Shown: positions 12,734-25,180 of the stretch, piece by piece
How positions within the stretch are numbered: position 1 is the stretch's first letter
Layout of the letters: each line of letters starts with the position of its first letter
Origin: Erythroxylum novogranatense
Taxonomy: Eukaryota > Streptophyta > Magnoliopsida > Malpighiales > Erythroxylaceae
Reading direction: 5' to 3'
DNA: 64,000 nt
NCBI GenBank assembly: GCA_029891385.1
Contig: CM057231.1
Coordinates: forward strand, 21,545,300 to 21,609,299
Position numbers and translations under genes: made by a program
Notes under the pieces: model-generated
Database searches by the model: none
What the model saw: the letters and a program-made list of their open reading frames with translations, nothing else
What the model was told of the DNA's origin: nothing

Positions 12734-15700
12734 TGTCGGACCCCGATCCCGGGAGCCCGAGTGGAGCCCATCCCCGAGACACTTGCCTTGCTGAGACCTT
12801 AAACTTTTGTTGTCCTGAAACCTTACGCTTATAATCTTGCAGGATTCTTAATTGTAACTCCACCTTCGTGGCAAGCACACACCATGTATACACTAAAATC
12901 ATGGGTTGACTTATTCATATAATTTGTAGCTTTATGTCTCAAGTTCTCCCTGAAACAAGAATCACCTTAATCAGAGTCATATACTCAGGATACACTCCAA
13001 AAAAAAAAACTAAGAGAGCTCATACCCGAAACATGCCCTCTTAACTGACCTTTCATTTGTTTTAGAACAAACTTTCTCAATTTAACTCCAATTGATACCG
13101 GATTTTATGGAGTGAAAGATATGTGTCTTATAAATTCAATGGTTCAAGCCTCACCTCATTTGGAGGTCGTATGAGGGAAATATGCCTAAAACAACGGACC
13201 ATGCTCACTTTCGAAATCAAATCGAAACTCTTTTGGCGCGATTGCTATAACTTTTAATCTATAGCTCCAAATGTTTTCTTTCTTTCACCATATGAAAGTA
13301 GACATCTAGATCTACAATTCTCATGAAGACTACAAAGGCTGATTCTATCTCCTACATTCTGCAGCGTCCTATTTTTCCATCGTCTGATTTCTATCATCTG
13401 GTTTTCTATCGTTTGATTTCTATCTTCTGCTTTCCTTCCTTCTGCTTTTCTATCTTCTGATTTCTACCTTCTGCTTTCCTTCCTTCTGCTTTTCTATCTT
13501 CTGATTTCTATCTTCTGCTTTCCTTCCTTCTGCTTTTCTATCTTCTGATTTCTATCTTCGCTTCCTTCCTTCGCTTTTCTATCTTCGATTTCCTTCCTTC
13601 GCTTTTTATCTTCGATTTCCTTCCTTACCTTTTCTATCTTCCGATTTCTATCTTCGCTTTCCTTCCTTTTGCTTTTCTATCTTCTGATTTCTATCTTCGC
13701 TTTCCTTCCTTCGCTTTTCTATCTTCCGATTTCTATCTTCGCTTTCCTTCCTTCGCTTTTCTATCTTCGATTTCCTTCCTTCGCTTTTTATCTTCCGATT
13801 TCCTTCCTTATGCTTTTTATCTTCGATTTTCTTCCTTCGCTTTTCTATCTTCCGATTTCTATCTTCGCTTTCCTTCCTTCTTTTCTATCTTTCGATTTCT
13901 ATCTTCGCTTTCCTTCCTTCGCTTTTCTATCTTCGATTTCTATCTTCGCTTTCCTTCCTTCGCTTTTCTATCTTGATTTCTATCTTCGCTTCCTTCCTTC
14001 GCTTTATCTTCTTCGATTTCTATCTTCCGCTTCCTTCCTTACGCTTTTCTATCTTCTCGATTTCTATCTTCGCTTTCCTTCCTTCGCTTTTATCTTGATT
14101 TCTATCTTCTTTTTAGTAAGGATCATATCTTTTGACTTGAACTCCAAATTTAGCAAACGATATACCTTTGGAAAACTCTAAACTCCTACTACAATCTTCA
14201 TGAAGACTCATTGATCTAATTCATACCCGAAGAGGGTCTAATATTGAGGCGAAGTATTGTCAAATTTTAGGAAAATTTGACAGCACATCCCCCTTAAAAT
14301 GCAACTACCCAATTTTCAATTCTAAGACTTCCACCTGCATAAAACTCATCATACAACTTCATATAACATGATTAAACCCTAAGGTATCTTCCAACACCAT
14401 TCGAAGCAATAGCCATACTCTTAATCATCTATCATATCCAAACTATAACAATGATTCGATTGTCTTAAACATACATGGATTTCTCAAAATACATTAAAAC
14501 TGAACATTTTTGCTTTCATAATTCATTCATTCCATCTTCATCAAATTATGTCATATTCATACAATGCTTTAGTGAGCATTTCAAGCCCAATCACAATGAA
14601 GTTTCAAAATACAATATCTTCTCAAAATGCAACTAAAGCATTGTTTTACAAAAATCATTTCAAATACAAAATCAAAAGAAAATCTTGGAGTAAATGCCTT
14701 TAAGCTTGCTCCTCGGGATCCCGCTCATTTCTGGAAAATTTTAGGGGTGAGCTTTAGCTCGTGGGTAACACATTTATATTTATATATCAAGCAGTCCTAT
14801 TAGTTATTCATACTTTTAGCAATCTTTCAATACAATCATAATACATGCATCATGCAATGTTCATCAATACTCAAACATAATTTCTCACAATTCAAATATT
14901 CCTCATTCTTGCATTTTCATGTAATCACATATGAAACACATCAAATGGCTTGGTAAGTCCTTATTCTTGGCAACCATATAGTCTCATTTCATGAGTCTAT
15001 ATGGGCAAATCTTTAGGAGTCCAAAATGTTGGATCATCCTATGCCACAATCGGGCAGCCGGGCGAAGGCTTCATGGTCAACGTGCACGTGACTGTTCTTA
15101 GGACAATACCTTACCCACATAACATAGCAATCATGAATCATACAAGGAAATTGGACTGTTCTTATCCAATTCATTGTTTCTTTGAAATCATCTTTTCATA
15201 CATTGTTCATGCCTTTCATTATATTCATTCAACAAGTTTCTTCATGACAGTTTCAATCATCATCAAGCATTTAATACACTCACATTCATCATTCCATCAC
15301 ACACATTTAATACAACAACCAAGTGATCAAAGTTCATTAATGTCATGCATTTATTTACATTTGTAGCTTATATACATAAAGATAAATATGAAACCCACCT
15401 TTTATCCTTGCTTAAACTTGCCTAAGGAAGTTCCTCTCCTTGTTCTTCTCCTCTTTCTTGTCCTCCTTCAAGCATAACAAGAAGATAACCCCATATCAAC
15501 ATAGGGTTTAGAAATAGAAATACCTAAAAATCTAAATCATGAAATTCATAAGAGAATCACTAGACCCATCTTATTCTTCATCTTTCTAACCAAAAATCCA
15601 AACAAAAACTTAACCTTAAACCAAGAACTTACCTTAAATCCTTAACCAACCAAGTGGTTTCTTGGTTCAAAGTGAAGCTTAGACTCCCCTCCACACTTTT

Positions 15701-16229
15701 TCTTCTTGGACTTTCTTCAAAAACCCACTCACTTTCATGGAAATGCCAAACCCTAACAAGCCTCTTCTTTCTCCTTTTCCTCCCTCCTTTCACGACACTC
15801 TTCTTTCCTCTCCCTCCAAATTTCGTTTCTATCTTCTTTTCCTACAAAAAATCACTTATCTCCTTCCTTTTATACTCCTTTCTAAATTACTTAAGCCCAA
15901 TAAGCCTAAGCCCAACTTACTTCCTTCTTCTTTCTTCTTCTTCTTTTTCATTTCTCCTCCTTACTTACTCAAGCCCACTAACTCTTTTCCTTCAAGCCCA
16001 TTGCATTAAATTCCTCTCTTCTTTCTTACTTCATTTGGACCCAAAGCCCAATTAATACATTAATAACACCTAACTCACCTAAGTCCAACTAACATATTTA
16101 ACTTCATAAATTTTTCACCTAACTCATTAATGCTATCATATATTAATTTATGACACCTTAATTAATGCTAATCTAACTTAATCAATTTAATCTAATCATG
16201 ATTAATCCTAAAAAATTTTGGGGCTAACA
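12734..16229 (-). repeat. 5' LTR of element B
   Basis: It matches 3701-7888 closely from end to end except in the pyrimidine array. On the minus strand it runs TGTTAGCCCC (16229) to GACA (12734). A TATA-like TATAAAAGG lies on the minus strand near 15868-15878, roughly 350 bases into the LTR, so the array at 13382-14115 would lie inside the transcript. The frames at 15001-15366 and 15654-16055 are the counterparts of non-coding frames in the other LTR. Confidence 0.93.
13382..14115. repeat. Pyrimidine minisatellite in B 5' LTR (about 0.73 kb)
   Basis: It has the same composite 41-44 bp unit as 4364-5785 but about half the length. The first 170 bases or so (13382-13555) use TTCTG at block boundaries, while the rest mostly uses TTCG. 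It lies at the same position relative to the flanking module with CTTCATGA words as in the other LTR. Confidence 0.95.
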
Positions 16230-16234
16230 ATCGC
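16230..16234. repeat. Target site duplication of element B (right copy ATCGC)
   Basis: This is identical to 3696-3700. Removing B with one copy joins the two halves of A's internal region. Confidence 0.93.
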
Positions 16235-18055
16235 ACTATGGTATTGGAGACTAAGGAGATTTAAGATTCGAAGGTATACCAAAGACATTTGAAAAATTGA
16301 GAAAAATCGTTTGAATACATGGAGAAAAATGTGTAAAGCGTATGAGTAACGTGCGTAAAGAAAATTGAGGGAACTATGCTGAGGTAAATTATATCATAGA
16401 GATTGGGAGATTTATAGTATGCACTAATGTGGTGTAGGTTGGAATCAATTACAGCGTAACAAATTGATTTCATATGTATGGAGACAATTGAAGTCCTATG
16501 AGTTGACTATTTGATACATGATTTAGAACTGATACATTAACGAGTATTTTGAAAGTTTGAAAACAGTGTATGTACAGGAATATCTCCAATGTAAATATGC
16601 AAATGCAGATCTTAAAATTACGAGACAATCAATGAATAGGGAGAAGTAGTTATAAGACGCAGGAGAATTGCTATAAATAATTTAAAGGCTATGATTGTTC
16701 TAGCGTGAAAATTCAAGTGAAGTTAAGTGGTATATCAGATGCCTTAAGTAGAAATGCGATATTGAGGTTATCAGAACTAATGCAAGGAAAGCATAAAATA
16801 GAGGGATTAGTTTACCCAAATGAAGGATTAACGGATTATGAGATTGAAAACAGATATGAGTGTCAAGTTTGAATGAGAAGAAGCGATAGGTGAATGAATA
16901 AGAAGTATATGAAATCAATAAAGATGCTTGAGTTGAAAGAATTGCATATGAGATCGAGGCAATAGGTAGAGTTATTCAAGGGTTATGATTGTATAAGTGA
17001 GTGCTATAACGGTAAAGCTAGTGTTATATTTACATGAATTGAATGGAGATATTAATAGCGATGTTTCATAAATTTGGATTTTGAAGTTATTAAACCTAGT
17101 GCGAAGAAAGAGTGAAAATGTGGAATTGAATTTTCGGCAAAATGTTTAGTTTCTAAAAGTTTAGATCAGTTCATGTGGACCAAGCACAAATTGAAGATTC
17201 AGAAACTGTGAATCTTACCAAGAAATTAGAAATGAGTATAAATTTTGAGTTCGAGTAGGAGGAATGATTGGGTAATTGAGATAAGAAGTATGCGTATAGA
17301 CAAAGATGATTAAGTAAAGAGACTATGAGAAAAGTAATGGTGATTTTAAGCTAAATATCCTAGAAGAAATATGTCAAGTGGCTGAAAGTTTAAATTTTGA
17401 CGATTTTTAATCGTCGAGATATGCTTAACGCTTATAGTTTAGAGTTTGTAAGAACATGAGATCAACGATAGTTCTACTTGTCTTTAACCATCTAAATTGT
17501 TGTCTTAGTGTTTTCAATAGAATTACGGATGAGGAGTTAGAAGATATAAAGAGTCATCGCTTTTGTATTATGATGAGTAAGACCTAACGATGATTGAATG
17601 TCGATCGATCAAGAAGTATTAGAAATTAAGTGATCAAGAAAGATGAATGAATTAGGTGCATTCATGGCAAAGATATGGAATACGGAGATTGACATAAGAG
17701 TTACATGAACCTGAGACTAAAGTAATGTGAATTATTAAGTGAAAATTGGTTTGTCTCTAAAAGTATCACCTTGCTTAGGTGTGTTTAAGTGAGGAAAAGA
17801 ATTAAGCTAAGTTGCTATGAATTGATTTGTAATAACATATTATGAGTTAATGCTTCTGACAAAAGGATTCAAGGTATGATATATGTGAGTATGTTAAGGA
17901 AATATTCATGTGATAAGATTATGGTGTTAAAAAAAAAATGAATATGAGAATGACTAGATTTATTTGGAAGACATGAGTAAAGAATTTGTATTGCTTAACG
18001 TTCGTTTAAGTATGTATGAATTTCGAGGAAGAAATTCTTTTAAGAGGGGGAGAAA
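16235..18055 (+). pseudogene. Decayed RNase H/integrase-side internal region of element A
   Basis: This is the continuation of A to the right of B. Around 16720-16760 the plus strand can be read as SGISDALSRNAILR, a damaged form of the ADALSRK linker that follows RNase H in Tekay elements. Near the end (about 18008-18060) the plus strand reads MNFEEEILLRGGEM, matching the end of B's polyprotein. The rest has dense stops in all frames. The last bases before the LTR (AAGAGGGGGAGAAA, 18042-18055) are the polypurine tract. Confidence 0.65.
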
Positions 18056-21000
18056 TGTTGGCCCCTGAAATTTTTATTTATTTATTTAAGAATGTCTAAA
18101 TTATTTGGAGGTATTGTCCAAATTATTTTGAGGTTTTAGGTCTTAAGAAATGGAAGTTAAATGATGGATTAAGTGTAAATTAGAGTGAAGTATGTTAGAA
18201 ATTAAATGAATAAGATGGTGTAAGGGCATTTTAGGAAGTTCATGTATGTTTGTATAGTCTAAGGCTTTGAGGAAGGTTAATTTGGTCCTTTAAATATCAT
18301 TAGAAACAAATTAAAGAGGCTAAGGTGGTGTGGTCGTATGAAGGAGGAGGAAGAGGAAAATGAAGTGCTTGTTTAGAAGCTAAACCAAAACTACGTAGTT
18401 TTGGAGAGTTTAGCTTAGGTTGTTGTTTTAAAAGCATGTGTTGGGTTTAAGAAAGGAGAGGATTCACGAAAATTCTAGAAAGAAGAAGAGAAAGGAGATT
18501 TCGAGAAGGAGAAGAAGAAGAGGAAGAAGAAGAAGAAAAGAGAAGAAAAAGGGATTAGAGCTTGGTTTATTCTTGCTCTAAGGAAGAGTTTTTAAGAGTT
18601 CTATCAAAAGAAAAGAGAAAGATCAAGTTTCCATGGGAAGAAAAAGGAAATTTTCATGGGTCACTCTTGAAGGTAAGAGAAAAGTGAAATCTTTTGGTTT
18701 TATGGATGGATTTAGGTATAAATGGCTTAGTATATTTATGGGTAAGGTTAGTTAGGTTCTTTCCATGCTTTAATGTCCCTAGAAATGGTAAATTTTGACA
18801 TCTCATGTTGATATGGGATTCTTTTGTGTTGGATGTGTTTGATGAAGGTGAATTAAGGCAATTGGAGGAAGAAGAAAGGCCAAGTGTTCACGCCCTAGCT
18901 TAAAGAATTAAGGTGGGTGATACTTTAATAGTTGAGTGAATAAGCTACTAAATTTCTTTGAAATAAATGTTATATAATGTTTTCCTATGGTTTCCCAATT
19001 TTAATTGAATTGCTTTTGTGATAATTTAAATTCATGTGAAATGTTTTTGAGTGTAAAGACTTTGTGATAGTATGTGTGAATTGGTTTATCAAGAAAAAAA
19101 AGGACCCGAATGGGTGTTTTAAACGATTATGTGAAAGTGATTTTTGCCATTTGAGGCTAATGATTATGAATTGTTGTGAATTATGTGATATACATGCTTG
19201 TTTGGGTTTGTGGTGGTCCCTCATGTGTGATAGGTGCACCTGTCAAAATTATAGCCTTCTCTCAGCTGCCCGCTAGTGGCAATGGAGCTCCTCACGGACT
19301 TCTTTATGTGTTCACGACTACATATGACCGCTCTGCAGAAATGTGTAGTACGTCCTGTTTGGATCCACCTAACCCATCTTATATGTGATTTTGTGATATG
19401 CTTGTCTATGTGGTTTTTATAAGTTATGTGGTGTGATAAATGCTTTTGATTAATTGACTTATTGCTTTCTCCATGCTTATGTAATCTTAACGTGAAATTG
19501 CTTGGACGAAATGAGTTTTTCAGAAAGGTTGTGATAAATTTATAAAGTTTCGATCAATGTGATATTGATTTTGAAAACAAGGAGTTTTGATGAAATGAAA
19601 GTGTTTTGATCAAGGTAAATTGGCCTTGATAAGTTTGAAAGATTTTTATCAATCGGAAAGTTTCTTTGTGAATGAAAAATAAAGAACGTTTTTGCTTATT
19701 TTCTTAATTGTTAAGTTGTTACCCACTGAGTCGTCGAGCTCACACCCCCTTTTCCCCTCCACAGGTAACGAGTGGGAACCCAAGTTAAAGTATTGGATTT
19801 AGGCACCACTTCAATGTTCTAAATTTAGAAGTCATTGTATCTAGAAATGAAGCATTAGGTTGCTTTTGGAGATTTGATACACTTTGTGCTTTGTTTTTTT
19901 TTTAGCTTTCGGATTGTAATCGGGCTAAATGCCCTCTAAAGTGTTGTAATAACTCAGATTATTCATATAAAGGCAAGAATGTTGGGTTTTAATGAAATCT
20001 ATGTGATTTGCATATGTCTTATTTCAAATGCACCATTGTTATAGTTGGATTTAGCAAAAGAAGAAGGATTGAGATTGTATTGTTTTAAAATTTTGGAATG
20101 GTAGAGATATCTAAAAGTGTGGTTGTTGTCCTGGAATTGTATCTGGAGACAGTTTGAAATTGAAATATATTGAATGTGGTGGGATATTGAGTTTTATGCT
20201 GGTACTTGAGTTAGGTTAAATTGAATTAGAGTTTTGGCTAGTCAATATACGAAGGAAATGCTGTCAAATTTTTACAAAAATTTGACAGAACTTCACTTGG
20301 GTTTTAGACCATCTTAGTGTTGGAATTGTGTTGAGGTGTCTTCTTGAAGAATGTAGCATATCTTTAGAGCTTTCAAATTTTTTATGGTATGCTTTAATTG
20401 GATTTAGGAATAAAAACTTATGGGGGTTAAAGCTATACCAGTTACTGTTCATAATTGCCATTTCACTGTTACATTGGTTTTTAGATGAGCAGTACCTTTG
20501 AGTGAGTTTTGCCTCCTTTAAGGATGGAATTGATATTTTCATCCTTCATGAGAGTTGTAGAGCATCTTGCTATCTTTCTATTGAGGTAAAATATGAAATT
20601 TTTAGGAATTGGAGTAAGAAGTTATGACAATTGAAAGATAACAATGAAAGTCCATTTTGGTTGTTCATATAGCTTATGAATTTAGGGTAACTTTGATGAT
20701 ATATGATTGAAATCCATGGTTTTGATAACCCAATTAAGTTGGAAATCGTGAAGTTGGTGGATTGAACTTGGAATATGAAGTGTTTATGCTTTAGAATAAG
20801 TGAGTTTGTAAAGTATATAAGTGGTTATGACATTGGGTTTTAGGTAAGATGCATTGGAGGAGGTTTTGGAGTTTTGAAGTTTGGCATGTCCATTAAACGG
20901 ACATGAATGTACGTTAAACGGACAGCCTCGGGTGCAAAAACACCCCTTATCCTGCTCGTTTCCGTTAAACGGAAGTCCGTTTAACGGACATTCTTGAAGC

Positions 21001-21742
21001 ATTTGATACCTTTTCCCCCAAATGTGTCCGTTAAACGGACATGGCTGTCCGTTTAACGGACAGCTACGGGAAAGATGGAGCAATTTCGAAATTTTAGAAG
21101 CCGAATATCATTTTGTGGTCTTCATGAAAGTTGTAGATCTAGATGTTTAATTTCTAATGGTAGAAAAACAAAAGAAATCCGATTTATGGATCAAAAGTTA
21201 TAGTGATCGCGCCAAAAGAGTTTCAAACTGATTTAGGGCATGAACATACTTGACTCTTTTGGACATAAATCCCTCATCCGACCTCCAATTGAGGTGAGGC
21301 TTGAACAATTAGATTCCTAAGACATATATATTACTATACACAAACATTTGTATCATTTGGAGTCAAATTGAAAAAGTTTGCATTAAAGTAAGTGAGAGGT
21401 CAGTTTGGAGATCATATTTAGAGTATGAGCTCATTTAGGCTTTTTTAAGCATATCTTGAGTTATACAACTCCGTTTGAGGTGATTCTTGTTGCGAAACGA
21501 ACTTGAGGCATAGAGCTACAATTCTTATGAATAAGTCAACCTTTGATTTTGGTATTTACATAGTGTGCGCTCGCCACGAATGTGGAGTTATAGCTAAGGA
21601 CCCTGCAAGGTAATAAGCACAGGGCTTCAGGACTCGAGAAATTGGGCTCTGGAGACGGGTCCAATAAACGTGGAATTAAAGCAAGAGTGATAGTGTGAGG
21701 TTTTAAGCAGTTGGGGTCCGGTCTCCGGGTCGTGTTCCAACA
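18056..21742 (+). repeat. 3' LTR of element A (3687 bp)
   Basis: It starts TGTTGGCCCC and ends TTCCAACA. A purine-rich GAAGAA block lies at about 18480-18560, and a pyrimidine block followed by ACAGGTAACGAG lies at about 19740-19770. The palindrome cluster is at 20885-21063. The last 1940 bases equal the partial 5' LTR at the window start with scattered differences. A TATATAAG at about 20814 precedes the palindrome cluster and is one possible promoter; this is not established. Confidence 0.93.
20885..21063. repeat. Palindrome cluster in A 3' LTR
   Basis: This is the counterpart of 1082-1263. Units of the GTCCGTTAAACGGAC type are present, but two units have fused and lost the spacer (CCGTTAAACGGAAGTCCG near 20960), and others carry single changes (GTCCATTAAACGGAC, GTACGTTAAACGGAC). 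The final pair is unchanged. Confidence 0.88.
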
Positions 21743-21763
21743 GGAAAAATAAAAACCTAAAAT

Positions 21764-24172
21764 TTAATCGTCAATGGGAGGATACCCGTTAGAACTGCAC
21801 TGACTTCAATGATCATTTGGTACAAAATCCTCATCATTAAGAGGAGCTTCATCATCATTATCATTTAAATTTAATGCACCAAATGACATGTCAATGCTTT
21901 CCCATCCAAGATTATCTTTCAATTCCAAACCATTCACATCAACCAAATTGGGTTCTTCAGAAACCCAATCCGCAAAAACATCAATATTATCAATGGCAAT
22001 TGGATCATTTGAACTATTTGTGCTATTAAGACTCCTAGTAAATAATTAACTTTAATTATTAGAAAATTATAAGAAATTATATCAAAATTAATAATGATAA
22101 TAATGAAAATAACATACCTTTCCCGAAGTTTTAAATTGTAACGAATATAAACTAAGTCATTCAACCTCTTATGCTCCAATCTATTCATTTTCTTTGAGTG
22201 GATAAATTCAAACGTGCTTTAGTTTTGTTCACACCCAATTGCACTCACACATTGACTTAAAATCTGAATCACAAACCTTTTCAATTCTGGAACACAATTT
22301 TTGAATTGATCCCACCAAGAAACTACAAGTTATAAGATAATAAAAGTAGTGTTATAAACAAAATAAAGTGATAATTAATTTTCAACAAATAAGAAATAGG
22401 AAATAAGTAATACCTGGAGAAAGTTTTCCTCTTTGTCGAATAGCAATTGGCATTCCAAAATCCCTATAAGATAACTTATAAAGCTCTATTTGTGAGATTA
22501 GAAGATCTTGCATTGCATCATGAGGAACAGTTGTTGTAATTGTGAAAAGTATTCCTCTACTAACTTCAGCTTGCTTTGTAAGATCTAGTCTAAAATACAC
22601 ACTAGGATTCAAAAATTCTCTAGCTGCAAACAATGGAGAAGAAAGTTGTCTTTTCCTTCTCTCATTAATGATTGAGAGAAATGGTGTGTCTAAAGAAGGT
22701 CTATTTTTCATATTAGCCTTGATTGCTTCCGTCGCTCTCTCTATAGCATCAAAAATGTAACCCATTATTGGTTTTTATCACTATCATTCAACCGAAGCAC
22801 CCTCACCAAAGGCTCACAAACTCGGATAACAAATTGACATTATGACCAAAATTCTCTTTCTTCTAGTATAATACTACAAACCTCCATTCCAGCATTATAC
22901 CTAGCATGTTGAGATGCAACCTACTTATCACTTGTAAACATTTGCTTTAACTCCTTCTTCATCAAAACAAAAGATTGAAGTGATGAGAAATTTGTTGTAA
23001 ATCTTGTCACAGCAGGGCGACATAAATTCCTACCATTGGTAAATTCCCTTCTCATCAAATTTTGTCACCTTTTTAACCTTCTGCATAGTCTCGTTAATAA
23101 CAAGAAAATATCTAGGATCTTCTATATTCTTCAGCATTAAGTCAATGCAATGTGCAACATAAGGAGTCCAAAAAAATGAATTATAAGTATTCTACAATCT
23201 TTTCATTGCCGCTTTATAAGCGGAATCATTGTCAATAATAAACTAAACAATGTTTTTCGGCCCTACTTCATTCACAACTTCATCAAATATCTCAAACAAA
23301 GTCTCAGCATTTCTAATAAGGCCATATGCATCAATAGATTTCAAAAACATAGAGCCATTTGAAGAATAAACAAAAAAATTATAATAGGCTCTTGTCTCTT
23401 ATTTGTCCAACCATCACACATAATTGAACAACCATAAGTACCCCAACTCACTCTTCTTTCAACCAAATAAGTTCTAATTTCAGAAACAACACAACTCAAA
23501 AGTTTACCTCTTAAGTTATCAATCGATGGCCTTTGCATCATGGACCATAAGAGGCTATTGCATCCATCATAGGTTGATAATAATAAGACTGAGAAGCATT
23601 GAATGACGAACCTGTATCATACCACCATCTAGCTACTTCCATATCGAAATTGTGAGTCGCATCTCTTGATGGCATTGCACTACGAATTGAAGGTTGGGCT
23701 CCAGAAATTGTTCGTGGTGCAAAGAAACTAGTCACCTGCCTTCTTCTCTTCCTCACATCAGATTCTTCAGGATCCTGAGGCTGAGATGGAACACTACCAA
23801 TACCAGTACCACTACTACTTCCACCTTTAACATTTCCATAATTACCACGGAAACCAGAAAACGAACTTCCACTACCAATTTCAAAATCCAATCTTCCCCT
23901 TCTATCTTTCTCAAATTGATGTTCATCAAGTAATGTTTTCATCTACTACTTCACATCATGACTTACTTTTTTACACGCTTCCACATCTCCTTTAACCCCA
24001 GCTAAATGTCTTTTCAATCGGGTGATTCCTCCACCTTTCAAATGTTTGTTTACAAAACAAGCAAATAGTATGATTCTTTTGACCAGGAACCTAACCAGTG
24101 TGAGCCCAAGCTGGATCATTGTATCTTCCAGAACTAGGTTGATAGGAATTATTTGAACTTCTTTCTATTTAT
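21764..24172 (-). pseudogene. hAT family transposase (BED finger, DUF659, C-terminal dimerisation domain)
   Basis: On the minus strand a splice acceptor (TTTATGTGCAG) precedes the first visible exon at 24172. A BED-type zinc finger follows (about 23960-24080, with FCNK, GGGITRLKRHLAG and ACKKV words after allowing a frameshift). Frame 23538-23942 continues to ARWWYDTG. Frame 23341-23541 carries the DUF659 signature CSIMCDGWTNKRQEP. Frame 22382-22765 reads GYIFDAIERATEAI. Two short introns with GT-AG ends are visible (22323-22413 and 22035-22117). Splicing gives LSPVSWWDQFKN and RERSLNST junctions in frame. The C-terminal domain has MNRLEHKRLNDLVYIRYN, and the end NGYPPIDD stops at 21764-21766. 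There are several internal stops, including one at 22219-22221 where the family has Trp. Such enzymes cut and paste the transposon; this copy is dead. Confidence 0.87.
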
Positions 24173-24249
24173 CTGCACATAAAAATAAATAGCACATAAT
24201 TTCAGTACACAATGACAATATGCATATCTATTTTATATAATATAACTCA

Positions 24250-25180
24250 TTTTGTATAAGTCAAAAGCTAACAATTCAAAACATTCAACATATATAATAA
24301 GTAACACAAAACATACTCCAACAATTTACAATTACAAAACAATCATAATATCATTTCCACTTCCATTTCCAACAATTTCCCATTCTAACAATCACAAAAC
24401 ATTCATTATCGTTTTTCCATTCTTAACAATTTCCAATTCCAAAAATCACAAAACATTCAATATTGTTTTTCTATTCCCAACAATTTTCAATTCCAACAAT
24501 CACAAAGCAATCATAATTTTATTTCCATTTTCTTCCATTTACAGCAATTTCCATTTCCAACAATCACAAAACATTCATAATTCCATTTTCATTCCAACAA
24601 TAACCAACAATTTCTAATCCTAACAATAAAAAATAATCATAATTCCATTTCCATTTACAACAATTTCCAATTCTAAGTTTCTAACAATCACAAAACTTTC
24701 ATAATTTTTATTTCCATTTCATTCCATTTACAACAATTTACAATTCCAATAATTACAAAACATTCATAATTCCATTTCCATTCCAACAATAACCAACAAT
24801 TTCCAATCCCAACAATCATAATTCCATTTCCATTTACAACAATTTCCAATTCTAAGTTTATAACAATCACAAAACTTTTATAATTTTATTTTCATTTCCT
24901 TCCATTTAAAACAATTCCCAATTCTAACAATCACAAAAAAATCATAATTTCATTTACATTTCCTTCCATTTTTAACAATTTCTAGTTCCAACAATCACAA
25001 AACATACTTACACACATCAACAATTTCCATTTCCAACAAATTCCAATTACAACAATCTCAAAACATACATCAACAATTTCCATTTTTATCAATTTCTAAC
25101 AATTTCCAATATCCAACATTCATAAAACATACATCTACAATTTCTATTTCCAAATACCAACAAATTCCAATTACAAAAAA
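24250..25180. repeat. Degenerate AT-rich tandem repeats in hAT intron region
   Basis: Irregular repeats are built from words such as CAATTTCCATTTCCAACAAT and CACAAAACATTCATAATT, with a spacing of roughly 50 to 65 bases. The stretch lies upstream of the splice acceptor of the hAT transposase, so it is probably an intron of that gene. The plus-strand 121-codon frame inside it is low-complexity Asn/Ile/Phe/Ser and not a gene. Confidence 0.8.

Larger units (their letters stand above)
3701..16229 (-). mobile_element. Tekay-type Ty3/Gypsy LTR retrotransposon B, complete but coding-defective
   Basis: The two LTRs are 3701-7888 (3' LTR in element sense) and 12734-16229 (5' LTR). Each begins and ends, on the minus strand, TGTTAGCCCC...GACA. 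The internal part (7889-12733) carries, in minus-strand order, a primer site, gag with a zinc knuckle, protease, reverse transcriptase, RNase H, integrase with a GPY/F motif, and a chromodomain. That order, the C-terminal chromodomain and the 3.5-4.2 kb LTRs point to the Tekay (Del) chromovirus lineage. The LTRs look close to identical outside their pyrimidine array, yet all coding domains are interrupted. Their length difference (about 4188 versus 3496) is explained almost wholly by array length. Confidence 0.95.
1..21742 (+). mobile_element. Tekay-type Ty3/Gypsy LTR retrotransposon A (5' end outside window, hosts element B)
   Basis: Bases 1-1940 and 19803-21742 are two copies of the same sequence in direct orientation and are the LTR tails. 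The 3' LTR begins TGTTGGCCCC at 18056 and ends TTCCAACA at 21742, so the ends are TGTTGG...CCAACA. A tRNA-Met primer site follows the 5' LTR at 1945, and a purine tract precedes the 3' LTR. Only about 3.6 kb of internal sequence remains (1941-3700 plus 16235-18055), shorter than the 5 kb or more usual in this lineage, and it is badly decayed. Element B is inserted within it in the opposite orientation. The element belongs to the same lineage as B: the last codons before the LTR (around 18010-18060) match the end of B's polyprotein, and the LTR tails are alignable. The base following the 3' LTR starts GGAAA, the expected target duplication, but its partner is outside the window. Confidence 0.9.

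Noticed and set aside
15654..16055. 133-codon Phe/Leu/Ser-rich frame with a signal-peptide look
   Set aside because: It is the pyrimidine-rich strand of the B LTR leader; the equivalent stretch at 7320-7690 has broken frames.
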